A stretch of DNA of 64,000 nucleotides from a bacterium (lineage in GTDB: Bacteria; Zhuqueibacterota; Zhuqueibacteria; Residuimicrobiales; Krinioviventaceae). The DNA lies in assembly GCA_029561455.1 (NCBI GenBank), contig JAKQIY010000074.1, positions 1 through 64,000 of the forward strand, given 5' to 3'. Of this stretch, positions 23,355-32,086 are shown one piece after another. The position numbers were made by a program, and so were the translations under genes. The notes under the pieces were generated by a model. The model worked only from the letters and a program-made list of their open reading frames with translations. It was not told the DNA's origin and did no database searches. How positions within the stretch are numbered: the first letter of the stretch is position 1; each line of letters begins with the position of its first letter.

Positions 23355-24458
23355 TTACACCAGGCTCACCCTGGCGCCGGTGCGCAAGGATTCGCGTACT
23401 GCTTCGACTATTTTTATATCCCGCAGGCCTTCTTCGCCGGGCACGCGCATGGGCTGCTTATTGGCAATGCACCAGGCCACTTCATCCATCTGCGCCGCCT
23501 GCTGGTTAATATCCGCCAGTTGTATGGGACCTTTATTGGTTTGCATTTTTATACCCCGGTACCCGGAGAACGGATTCAGTTGTATCCAGCCCTTGTCCGC
23601 GACGATGTGCAATATGTTGGTATTGATGGAAAACGAGGTCATAACATTGGCCAGCGCGCCGCCGGGGAATTCCAGTTGCATGGTAACGGTCTCGTCCACC
23701 TGAAAGCGTTCCGGGTCGGTTTTGTACTGCTGCGCGGTAACCGCCAGCGGTTCTGCGCCAATGGAATACCGCGCGCCCTGTATGCTGTACACGCCCATAT
23801 CCATCAACGCACCGCCGCCATAAGATTGCTGCAATTTCCAGTGGCTCACCGCCGAACGGTTTACGAATCCGGCTGCTGCGGTTACGTATTTGATCTCGCC
23901 AAACACCTTTTCCCGACTGTATCGCATCAACTCCTGGGTATGCGGTTCGAACTGCATGCGGTAGCCAATGGAGAGCTGGACATTGTTCTCGCGGCAGGCA
24001 GCGATCATGGCCTCGCATTCAGGGCTGTTCAGCGCCATCGGTTTTTCGCAAATGACATGCTTACCGGCCTGCGCTGCGCGGATGGTATACTCTTTGTGCA
24101 TGGAATTGGGCAATACCACATAGATAATATCGATATCCTGGTTTTCTGCTATACGATCAAAGTTTTCATAATTATAGATATTGTTCTGCGCTATATGGTA
24201 TTTTTCCGCCCATTGCTTTTCCTTTGCCGGGGTGCCGGTGACAATGCCCTTAAGGGCGATATTTTTCGTCTCTTGCAATGCCGGGGCCAGTATATCGGTA
24301 CTGTAATACCCTAATCCCACCAGGGCAATGCCCAGTTTTTTATCGAGCTGTGGGCCTGGCGCGGTATCCGCGTTTGCCACAGTAGCAGCTGTCAGCGCCA
24401 GGGCGCCGGCGCCAAGAGTGGTTTTAATAAAATCTCTGCGACTGGTTTCCGGATTCAT
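23355..24458 (-). CDS. Tat-exported Gfo/Idh/MocA-family oxidoreductase
   Basis: A 367-residue enzyme with a Tat signal (SRRDFIKTTLGAGALALTAA, residues 6-25), an N-terminal NAD(P)-binding Rossmann domain (GIALVGLGYYS, about 43-53; EKPMALN with the catalytic Lys) and the C-terminal alpha/beta domain (GGGALMDMGVYSIQGAR). Export by Tat with a pre-bound cofactor is typical of glucose-fructose oxidoreductase relatives, where NADP is not released, so a periplasmic sugar redox reaction is likely. The substrate is unknown. The ribosome site is GAGGCAACC before the ATG. Its 3' end faces the stem-loop array. Confidence 0.9.
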   Translation of the reverse strand: MNPETSRRDFIKTTLGAGALALTAATVANADTAPGPQLDKKLGIALVGLGYYSTDILAPALQETKNIALKGIVTGTPAKEKQWAEKYHIAQNNIYNYENFDRIAENQDIDIIYVVLPNSMHKEYTIRAAQAGKHVICEKPMALNSPECEAMIAACRENNVQLSIGYRMQFEPHTQELMRYSREKVFGEIKYVTAAAGFVNRSAVSHWKLQQSYGGGALMDMGVYSIQGARYSIGAEPLAVTAQQYKTDPERFQVDETVTMQLEFPGGALANVMTSFSINTNILHIVADKGWIQLNPFSGYRGIKMQTNKGPIQLADINQQAAQMDEVAWCIANKQPMRVPGEEGLRDIKIVEAVRESLRTGARVSLV

Positions 24459-24974
24459 GGTTGCCTCGTTATTATATTAAAAAGTGATTGGTTGTTTTCG
24501 GAGGTGGTTGCATCGACAAATCTCTATATAATTTGGTTTACTGTAATAACTGTTGAATCAGAATTTTCATTCCACAATTTTTGCAAAGGCAAGAGTTCAG
24601 GTTTGCCGCATTTTTCAAAAGGTCAGTGATTATAAAAACCCGGAACCTGCCGGAGTAATAGTCGTTTATATAAAGGCTGTCTTGTGCCGGCCCGCTATTT
24701 TTCAAACAATGATCTTTTTTTATCTGAATTATGGGACAAAAATTCAGGCAAGAGCGATAATTTATAAAATTTCATTTTAAAATAAATTTTCTGTATATTA
24801 AGACAAAACCACCTTCATTGCTGCTATTCGGGATATTTATCGGCGCACAGAAAAAAATCTTTCCTTAACCCCGCGCACAGCAAACAACTAGAGTCGATCT
24901 GTTAATGTTAATACCACCTATTAGCAGAAATTTTAAACCGACTTGACATTATATATAAGGAATAGAGGAACAAG
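24459..24974. other. Intergenic region between divergent genes
   Basis: 516 bp with no credible gene; a 75-codon open frame at 24553-24780 has no ribosome site and no family resemblance. It must hold the promoters of the exported oxidoreductase (minus) and the CotH protein (plus). GAGGAACAAG just before 24975 is the ribosome site of the latter. Confidence 0.6.
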
Positions 24975-27900
24975 ATGCAAAGAAACGGGTTATTCTACAA
25001 AGCGTTGCAGTCGATTATCATGCTCATGATATTTGCCGGTACAGTCTCAGCCAAAACCAAAACAGCGGTTAAATTTTCGCATGAGCATGGCTTTTATGAC
25101 GAGCCGTTCGAGTTAAGAATTACCTCGCCATACGATAACGCAGTTATTAAATATACGCTGGACGGCACAGAGCCGGCAACTTCATCGACTGCCATGAGCG
25201 GCGAGGCGCCGCTCAAATTTACGGTCGATCCCGCCAATACCACCGGCAGGGACACCGCGCCGGGATTTATTGTCCGCGCTTGCGCTGTGGTGAATGATTC
25301 GGCGCTGGGCGTATCGGTAACGCAAACCTACCTGTTTTTAAACCACATCGGCGACTTGTCGCCGGATGAAGTGCCGCCCGGACCCGGCTGGCCGGCGCGC
25401 AATACCAGCAATGAAGGCCGCCAGTTCATGGATTACGGCATGGATCCGAGTGTGCTGAACAGCGCTCAATATCGTAACAAAATAACCTCGGCGCTGTTGG
25501 ACATCCCGACTATATCAATGGTCACCGATTTAAAGAACCTGTTTGATACCAATACCGGCATCTATGTGAATGCCCAGCAAAGCGGCCGGGAATGGGAACG
25601 CCCGGCATCGGTAGAGCTGATAAGACCGGACAGCAGCGAGGGATTTCAGATCAACTGCGGGTTGCGCATCCGCGGTGGCTGGCATCGTAATAATTTCAAT
25701 CCCAAACACGGTTTCAGGTTGTTTTTCCGCGAAGAATATGGCTATGCCAAACTGGAATACCCGTTGTTTGAGGATGAAGGCGTTGACGAGTTTGATAATG
25801 TCGACCTGCGTACAGCGCAGAATTATTCCTGGGCGGCTTATGGAGATACCCGGCATACCGAAGTCCGCGAAGTTTTTAACCGCGATTCGCAGCGGGATAT
25901 GGGTCAGCCCTATACGCGCAGCCGTTATTATCATTTGTATATCAACGGCACCTATTGGGGAGTGTACCAGACCCAGGAACGTTCCGAGGCTTCATTTGCC
26001 GAGTCTTATTTTGGCGGTGATAAAGAAGAATATGATGTGATCAAACACGATAACAGCTCGGTCGTTGCTACCGACGGGAATGTGGAGGCCTGGCAGGAAT
26101 TATGGGCGATTGCCAAGGCCGGCTTTACCTCCGATGCCGCCTATTTTAAAGCGCTGGGCTGTAACCCGGACGGCACCCCCAATCCTGAATATAGAGTATT
26201 TTTGGATGAAGATAACCTGATTGATTATATGTTGAGCATTTACTATTCAGGCGATTTGGACGCCCCTATTTCAAACTTTATGGGCAACTCCGGCGTTAAT
26301 AATTTTTACGGAATATTTAATCGCAATGGCCGCGATGGTTTCAGGTTCTTTCGTCATGATGGTGAACATACCTTGTTGGATATAAATGAAAACCGCACCG
26401 GGCCGTATCCTGCCGGGCAGCAGGTCTATCAATTCAATCCCCAATGGCTGCACCAGCAACTGGTTGCGCACCCTGCTTACCGAATGCACTTTGCCGACCG
26501 GGCGTACAAGCATTTTTATAACGGCGGGGTATTTACACCGGAAGCGTGCCGGGAACGTATTCTGGCCCGCAAGGAACAGATCGATCAGGCGATTATCGCC
26601 GAATCCGCACGGTGGGGCGATGTGCGGGGAAATGCTGCTCTGACCCGCGATAACGCCTGGCTGCCGGAGATTAATTATCTTTTAAATGATTACCTGCCGC
26701 AGCGCACTGATATTGTACTCGGCCAGTTCCGCAACAAGGGCTGGCTTTCGCAGGTCGCCGCGCCGGTTTTCAGTCACGCCGGAGGAAAAGTAACTCCCGG
26801 TTTTGCTTTGAGTATGAGTGCAGCCGGCGGAACGATTTATTATACTACCAACGGCGAAGACCCGCTCGACACTCAAACCGGAATAATGCCTGATCCAACT
26901 GTACTGGTCTCACAAAATAATCCTAAAAAGATTCTGGTGCCCACCAAAACCCTTAGCGCTTCATGGCGCAAACTTGATGGTATTGACGATTCCGCCTGGC
27001 GGTCCGGAACCGGCGGCGTGGGATATGATACCAATCCCGATTACGATCCATATATTGCTATGGATGTTACTAATGAAATGTATAATGGCGTTAATGCGTC
27101 CGCCAACACCTCCTGCCTGATCCGGATTCCGTTTACGATCCCTGCCGGAGCATTGTCCAAATATGGTTACCTGGCATTAAAAATCCGCTATGACGATGGT
27201 TTTGTTGCCTGGCTTAACGGCGTCAAGGTTGCCGAGGCTAATGCGCCTTCATCACCGGTTTGGAATTCGGTAGCTAACGCTTCTCATGAAGCCACCGGGG
27301 AAGAACTCTTTGAAATATCCGAACATATTATCAGGCTTGATGAAGGCGAGAATATACTCGCTATTCAAGGCTTGAACGAGTCTTCCGGCAGCACGGATTT
27401 TCTGATTTTACCGGAACTCATTGTGGCCGAAATGGCCCCGGTCGGCAAAGTTTCAGCTTTTGCTCAGGCATATTCCAAACCGATCAGTATAAATACAACT
27501 ACCCATGTTAAAGCGCGTGCACTGGTGGGAACTGCCTGGAGTCCGCTTTGCGATGCAATCTATGCAATTGTGGAAGATTTCTCCGCGCTCAAGGTTACGG
27601 AAATCCATTATCACCCGCTCGATGAAGGCGATGTCGACGGGCGGGAATTTGAGTTTATAGAATTGCGTAATTGCCGTGAAACGCCCCTGAATTTAACCGG
27701 CGTAGCGTTTACAAATGGAATAGACTATGCTTTTGCGCCCAATTCCAAACTATGCGGCGGCTCGCTACTGGTTCTGGCCGCCAACAGCGCCGAGTTTTAT
27801 CACCGTTACAATTTTATGCCCTTTGGCGAGTATGATGGACAACTGGATAACAGCGGCGAAAGAATAACCCTGTTACAGGCCAGCGGCGATACTATAGTCA

Positions 27901-28358
27901 CATTTAAATATAACGACAAGGCGCCATGGCCGACCCTGCCTGATACTCTGGGATATTCCCTGGTCGCTTCTGATCGTCGTCCGACTGGCGATCCGGGACA
28001 GCCGGAATACTGGGTTACATCCAGCGCAGTACACGGCTCGCCGGGCCAGCATGACGCGTCCAGCGATGTTAAGGATAATGGCGATCCATTGCCGGTGAGT
28101 TATGCCTTGTACCAGAATTATCCGAATCCCTTTAATCCGGTAACTACAATTCGTTTTGATCTGCCGGTATCAGGTTTTGTGGAACTGAAAATTTATAATA
28201 TTGCGGGACAGGAAACCGAAACCTTGTTCCGGGGAGTAAAATCCGCCGGAGCGCATAGCCTGGAATGGAACGGCGCGCCTTTTGCCAGCGGCGTCTATTT
28301 TTATCGCCTCAAGGCCGGAGATATGACCCTGACCAGGAAACTGCTGCTGTTGCGATAG
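24975..28358 (+). CDS. CotH-kinase-domain T9SS-secreted protein
   Basis: A 1127-residue cell-surface or secreted protein. In order: Sec signal (1-26); a chitobiase/hexosaminidase C-terminal-like beta domain (about 33-125, YTLDGTEPAT); a CotH kinase-like domain (about 165-520, with RGGWHRNNFNPKHGFRLFFR, LYINGTYWGVYQTQERSEAS and FFRHDGEHTLLD); a second CHB_HEX-like domain (about 595-640, YYTTNGEDPLD); a beta-sandwich (about 660-810); a lamin-tail-like domain (about 860-955, EFEFIELRNC); and the T9SS sorting domain (about 1043-1127, NYPNPFNPVTTIRF). CotH proteins are atypical protein kinases; in bacteria with this architecture the target is unknown. A stand-alone gene. Confidence 0.9.
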   Translation: MQRNGLFYKALQSIIMLMIFAGTVSAKTKTAVKFSHEHGFYDEPFELRITSPYDNAVIKYTLDGTEPATSSTAMSGEAPLKFTVDPANTTGRDTAPGFIVRACAVVNDSALGVSVTQTYLFLNHIGDLSPDEVPPGPGWPARNTSNEGRQFMDYGMDPSVLNSAQYRNKITSALLDIPTISMVTDLKNLFDTNTGIYVNAQQSGREWERPASVELIRPDSSEGFQINCGLRIRGGWHRNNFNPKHGFRLFFREEYGYAKLEYPLFEDEGVDEFDNVDLRTAQNYSWAAYGDTRHTEVREVFNRDSQRDMGQPYTRSRYYHLYINGTYWGVYQTQERSEASFAESYFGGDKEEYDVIKHDNSSVVATDGNVEAWQELWAIAKAGFTSDAAYFKALGCNPDGTPNPEYRVFLDEDNLIDYMLSIYYSGDLDAPISNFMGNSGVNNFYGIFNRNGRDGFRFFRHDGEHTLLDINENRTGPYPAGQQVYQFNPQWLHQQLVAHPAYRMHFADRAYKHFYNGGVFTPEACRERILARKEQIDQAIIAESARWGDVRGNAALTRDNAWLPEINYLLNDYLPQRTDIVLGQFRNKGWLSQVAAPVFSHAGGKVTPGFALSMSAAGGTIYYTTNGEDPLDTQTGIMPDPTVLVSQNNPKKILVPTKTLSASWRKLDGIDDSAWRSGTGGVGYDTNPDYDPYIAMDVTNEMYNGVNASANTSCLIRIPFTIPAGALSKYGYLALKIRYDDGFVAWLNGVKVAEANAPSSPVWNSVANASHEATGEELFEISEHIIRLDEGENILAIQGLNESSGSTDFLILPELIVAEMAPVGKVSAFAQAYSKPISINTTTHVKARALVGTAWSPLCDAIYAIVEDFSALKVTEIHYHPLDEGDVDGREFEFIELRNCRETPLNLTGVAFTNGIDYAFAPNSKLCGGSLLVLAANSAEFYHRYNFMPFGEYDGQLDNSGERITLLQASGDTIVTFKYNDKAPWPTLPDTLGYSLVASDRRPTGDPGQPEYWVTSSAVHGSPGQHDASSDVKDNGDPLPVSYALYQNYPNPFNPVTTIRFDLPVSGFVELKIYNIAGQETETLFRGVKSAGAHSLEWNGAPFASGVYFYRLKAGDMTLTRKLLLLR

Positions 28359-28407
28359 AAAACAGTGGAATAAATTAGTCGAAAGAATTCTGGATGGCAA
28401 AGAGCAC

Positions 28408-29037
28408 ATGACTTTAAAAAATTTTATCAGCCGCCAGTTAAAAAAACCGTCGGGTTTTTTTGGCGAGGTATATATGTCGCGTTTTTTAAACAGGGTCAAT
28501 CGGATAATTAATGACAAAACCCTTGAATTGTTAAATGTAAAGCCGGGCGATCGTATTCTGGAAGTCGGTTTTGGCGGGGGAGACCTGCTGAATCGTATTT
28601 TGCCCTGTGTCCATAGCGGTTTTGTTGCCGGCGCCGATTATTCCCCTGCTATGGTTAGTTTTTGCCAGCAACGTTTTGCCGGGCTCGTAAAACAAGGCAA
28701 GCTGAATTTACAGTGCGCCCCGGCTGAACAGCTACCCTTTGCCGACGGGCATTTTAACAAGTTATGTACTGTAAACACTCTGTACTTTTGGGATAATCCG
28801 CATCTAGTTCTGACAGAATTTCATCGGTTATTGGGTAAAGGGGGGTTACTGGTTTTGAGTTTTGGGGATAAGGAATCTATGGAAAAAAATCCGCTGACAC
28901 AAAATAATTTTACATTGTATGATAAGGAACAAGCGGAGCAACTTTTAACCGGCGCGGGTTTCACAGATATTTGTATTATACCCCATAATTCCGGCAAAGA
29001 GATTTTTTATTGCGCTTGTGGGTATAAAAAGGATTGA
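28408..29037 (+). CDS. Class I SAM-dependent methyltransferase
   Basis: A 209-residue cytoplasmic methyltransferase of the UbiE/Methyltransf_11 type. Motif I ILEVGFGGGDLL (about 50-61) binds SAM; the acidic residue after strand 2 is in GADYSPAMV; motif II is LPFADGHFNKLCTVNTLYFW; LKGGLLVLSF-type strand (KGGLLVLSFGD) follows. The substrate is not determined; small molecules such as quinones or fatty acids are usual for this subclass. It lies 50 nt after the CotH gene, possibly co-transcribed. Confidence 0.88.
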   Translation: MTLKNFISRQLKKPSGFFGEVYMSRFLNRVNRIINDKTLELLNVKPGDRILEVGFGGGDLLNRILPCVHSGFVAGADYSPAMVSFCQQRFAGLVKQGKLNLQCAPAEQLPFADGHFNKLCTVNTLYFWDNPHLVLTEFHRLLGKGGLLVLSFGDKESMEKNPLTQNNFTLYDKEQAEQLLTGAGFTDICIIPHNSGKEIFYCACGYKKD

Positions 29038-29106
29038 GTTTTTTCCGGGATTAGAGAAAATAGAGTGAGATATTTCCTGCTATTCTGATATTAAATGTAT
29101 TATATT

Positions 29107-29349
29107 TTACCAACCAGGTTTCCCGGAACATTCTATGATGGGCGTATCAATTCCGTTTTTTATGGATTCTCTCATCCCGGGTATGGACAGCAGATACAGG
29201 GTTTCCTGAATGGATAGCCACTCCTCTTCAACAATTAGTATTGCATGTTTGTATTTTCCGGTTATTAAAACAGGCTCGCGGCTTAATGCGATTTCATCGA
29301 CTAATTGGGTCAAGTTGGCTTTTGCATTGGTAACAGAAACTGATTTCAT
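29107..29349 (-). CDS. Phd/YefM-family antitoxin (orphan)
   Basis: An 80-residue protein with the Phd/YefM fold: MKSVSVTNAKANLTQLVDEI (dimerisation and DNA-binding N-terminus), EPVLITGKYKHAILIVEEEW, and the helical tail SIQETLYLLSIPGMRESIKNG. The start is set at ATG 29349, where the family begins; the frame runs on to 29415. The usual RelE/YoeB-type toxin would follow on the minus strand, but only 69 bp remain before the methyltransferase gene end at 29037, so none is present. It may be a solitary repressor or a remnant. Confidence 0.85.
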   Translation of the reverse strand: MKSVSVTNAKANLTQLVDEIALSREPVLITGKYKHAILIVEEEWLSIQETLYLLSIPGMRESIKNGIDTPIIECSGKPGW

Positions 29350-29657
29350 AATGATACTCCAGATTGTTCTATATAAAGTTGCATAAAGTATTGTTAAAAA
29401 GCAATAAAATATCAAGCATGAAAAAATTGAATTAATCTGCGCTCCAATTGTAAAAAATTGTTATTTCCCTTTCATCTCTGCCTGTAATCATCCACTGTAA
29501 AAAAAACTTGTGGCTTTTAAAGCGGTTTTCTTTTAGATTGTCTTTAACGAATCTTTCGATACGGCATTTTAATAAACTGGAACAGGTGTATTGTACGGGC
29601 AAGCAAAGATGAACCGTGCCATTCAATAGACCGGGAACTAACATGGGAGAAATTCCA
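29350..29657. other. Intergenic region
   Basis: About 308 bp between divergent genes. A 96-codon minus-strand frame (29432-29722) overlaps the next gene's signal peptide and resembles nothing I know, so it is not annotated. GGGAGA (29645-29650) is the ribosome site of the next gene. Confidence 0.5.
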
Positions 29658-30632
29658 ATGCGAACAATAAAAAATTGGAATGCTGGTTTTATACGTAACA
29701 TTCTACCTTTATTAATGACCATTTTATTTTTGGCAGTATGCGTTGGGTGGGTAACGCCGGCGCCGGCGGTGGATATTGCCTCGCAGGAACTGGTGCAGTT
29801 CTATACCGGCGAATGGCAGGGCGAGCGGCTGGCGGACGGTCGCCCCAAGGTGGCGGAAGATATTCTGGAACGGATGAAAAATGTTTCCATCGAGGAAGCC
29901 TGGGGCCTGCTGCGCAATGACGGCTATCGCAACCAGTTTGCCGGGGACTGGAAAATGATCCATGAAAATGAAACCCTGGTTGGCCGCGTATTGACCGCCC
30001 AGTATATGCCTGCGCGCCCGGATGTGAGTAAAAAAATTCTGGACAAGGGACATGCCGAAGGCCGCGTTGCCGGGATGAACTCATGGCCCATCGATATGCT
30101 GCAAAAGGGCGATGTGTACGTGGCGGACTGTTTCGGCAAAATAGTCGATGGCACGCTGATTGGCGATAACCTGGGTAATTCCATTTTCGCCAAATCCGGC
30201 AACGGCGTTATATTTGACGGCAGTTTGCGCGACCTGGAGGGCCTGGAAGAGATCGAAGGTTTTAATGCTTTTGTGCGCGGCTGGCATCCATCGTATTTAC
30301 AGGAGACGATGCTGACCGGTATTAATGTGCCGATCCGCATCGGCGAAGCCATTGTTATGCCCGGCGATGTAGCGCTGGCCAAGCGGGAGGGAGTCATTTT
30401 TATCCCCGCGCACCTGGCGGAAAAAATCGTCAAAAAAGCCGAGGTCATCATGCTACGGGATAAATTCGGGCACCTACGCCTTAAGGAAGGCAAGTATACT
30501 CCGGGGCAGATCGACTCGCAATGGAGCAAGGAGATTAATGATGATTTTTATCAATGGCTTAAAGAGAATGTCGACAAATTACCCATTCCTAAAAAAGCCA
30601 TCGAAGAATTAATGGAGACCCGTACCTGGTAA
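29658..30632 (+). CDS. Exported RraA-like protein (putative aldolase/decarboxylase fold)
   Basis: A 324-residue member of the RraA / 4-hydroxy-4-methyl-2-oxoglutarate aldolase family with an N-terminal signal sequence (about 1-36, ending TPAPA), which is unusual because characterised members are cytoplasmic. The core (about 95-240) shows GDVYVADCFG, LIGDNLGNSIFAKSGNGVIF and DGSLRDLEGL (DGxxRD metal/substrate site). An extra C-terminal region of about 80 residues follows. ATG 29658 is preferred over 29616, with GGGAGA 8 nt upstream. It is 31 nt upstream of the enolase-superfamily gene and so very probably shares a periplasmic pathway with it. Confidence 0.85.
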   Translation: MRTIKNWNAGFIRNILPLLMTILFLAVCVGWVTPAPAVDIASQELVQFYTGEWQGERLADGRPKVAEDILERMKNVSIEEAWGLLRNDGYRNQFAGDWKMIHENETLVGRVLTAQYMPARPDVSKKILDKGHAEGRVAGMNSWPIDMLQKGDVYVADCFGKIVDGTLIGDNLGNSIFAKSGNGVIFDGSLRDLEGLEEIEGFNAFVRGWHPSYLQETMLTGINVPIRIGEAIVMPGDVALAKREGVIFIPAHLAEKIVKKAEVIMLRDKFGHLRLKEGKYTPGQIDSQWSKEINDDFYQWLKENVDKLPIPKKAIEELMETRTW

Positions 30633-30663
30633 TTTACTAAAAATTTTACAGGGAGAATAAAGT

Positions 30664-32064
30664 ATGAAAAAGAACTGGTTTTTATATGATACTCAGGCCA
30701 AACCGGTTACCGGTAATTCGCGGCGTGATTTTGTGAAAAGATCGCTGCTTGGCGGCGTCAGTCTCGCCATGATGATGGACGCCTGTATTGGCGATCAGGT
30801 TGCCTGCGCCACTCAGAATGTCAACAAAAACTCGGCTCCTTCGGAATTGAAAATAACCGATGTGCGAATTGCGCATATCAAAGACGCCCCCATGCGCGTC
30901 CCTTTGCTGCGCATCGATACCAACCAGGGTATCTGCGGGTATGGCGAAGTGCGCGACGGTGGCAGCAAGAATTATGCGCTCATGTTAAAGAGCCGCATTC
31001 TTAATGAGAATCCCTGCAATGTTGAGAGAATATTTAAAAAGATCAAGCAGTTTGGCGGCCATGCCCGGCAGGGCGGCGGCGTTTCCGGCATCGAAATGGC
31101 GTTGTGGGACCTGGCCGGCAAGGCGTATGACGTGCCGGTTTACCAATTGCTGGGAGGCAAGTATCGGGACAAGATCCGCTTATATACCGACACCACCCAA
31201 TCCAACGACCCCGAAGCTTTTGCCAAACGGCTCAAGGAAAGAGTTGATAAGGGTTATACCTTTTTGAAAATGGACCTGGGTTTAAATCTTGTCAGTCAAA
31301 ACCCCGGCGCTGTTAATGCGCCGCTCAACTATGACTGGCGTCAATACTGGCAGACTATGCATCCTTTTACCGGTGTACAGCTAACCGACAAGGGTATAGA
31401 AATGATGGCTGCTTATGTGGCTAAAGTGCGGGAATTGATCGGTTATGAAGTGCCTTTGGGTGCAGATCATTTCGGGCATATCAATGTAAACAGTTGTATC
31501 CGCCTCGGTAAAGCCCTGGAAAAATATCAAATGGCCTGGCTGGAAGACATGGTTCCCTGGCAATATACGGATATGTGGAAAGAAATAACTCATGCAATAG
31601 ACGTGAATACACTGACCGGTGAAGATATATTTGGCAAAGAAGAATTTAAAAAGCTGATCGATGCTCGCGCTGTAGATATGATCCAACCGGATTTGGCGAC
31701 AGCCGGCGGCATTTTAGAGACCAAAAAGATCGGTGATTACGCGGAAGATAATGGCGTGGCGATGGTCATGCATTTTGCCGGTTCACCAATTGGCTTTATG
31801 GCAAATATTCATTGCGCTGCCGCCACCCAAAATGTGCTGGTGCTTGAACACCATTCCGTTGATGTGCCCTGGTGGGAAGACCTGGTTACCGGCATTGCAA
31901 AACCGCTCGTTAAAGATGGCTTTGCAATTGTGCCGAACGCACCCGGTCTTGGCGTGGAATTGAACCTGGAAACAGTTAAACAGCACCTCATCGAGGACGA
32001 AGGACTGTTCGAGCCCACCCCGGAATGGGATGTTGATCGTACCAATGATCGTTTGTGGAGCTGA
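30664..32064 (+). CDS. Tat-exported mandelate racemase/muconate lactonizing enzyme family protein
   Basis: A 466-residue enolase-superfamily enzyme. A Tat motif, SRRDFVKRSLLGG (about 19-31), is followed by the N-terminal capping domain (from ITDVRIAHIK) and the barrel. Metal-binding and catalytic positions visible are KMDLG (after strand 2), GADHFGH (Asp), WLEDM (Glu), TGEDIFG (Glu) and MHFAGSP (His). The Lys-x-Asp in place of Lys-x-Lys suggests an acid-sugar dehydratase or a less usual subclass. The reaction would abstract a proton alpha to a carboxylate, as in sugar-acid dehydratases. Being exported is unusual. It is the middle gene of an RraA, MR/MLE, BASS cluster. Confidence 0.88.
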   Translation: MKKNWFLYDTQAKPVTGNSRRDFVKRSLLGGVSLAMMMDACIGDQVACATQNVNKNSAPSELKITDVRIAHIKDAPMRVPLLRIDTNQGICGYGEVRDGGSKNYALMLKSRILNENPCNVERIFKKIKQFGGHARQGGGVSGIEMALWDLAGKAYDVPVYQLLGGKYRDKIRLYTDTTQSNDPEAFAKRLKERVDKGYTFLKMDLGLNLVSQNPGAVNAPLNYDWRQYWQTMHPFTGVQLTDKGIEMMAAYVAKVRELIGYEVPLGADHFGHINVNSCIRLGKALEKYQMAWLEDMVPWQYTDMWKEITHAIDVNTLTGEDIFGKEEFKKLIDARAVDMIQPDLATAGGILETKKIGDYAEDNGVAMVMHFAGSPIGFMANIHCAAATQNVLVLEHHSVDVPWWEDLVTGIAKPLVKDGFAIVPNAPGLGVELNLETVKQHLIEDEGLFEPTPEWDVDRTNDRLWS

Positions 32065-32086
32065 GTCTCTTGCAGAAAGGCGGATT

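Noticed and set aside
29432-29722. 96-codon minus-strand ORF
   Set aside because: Overlaps the signal peptide of the RraA-like gene and resembles no known family; considered as a transposase tail but not supported.
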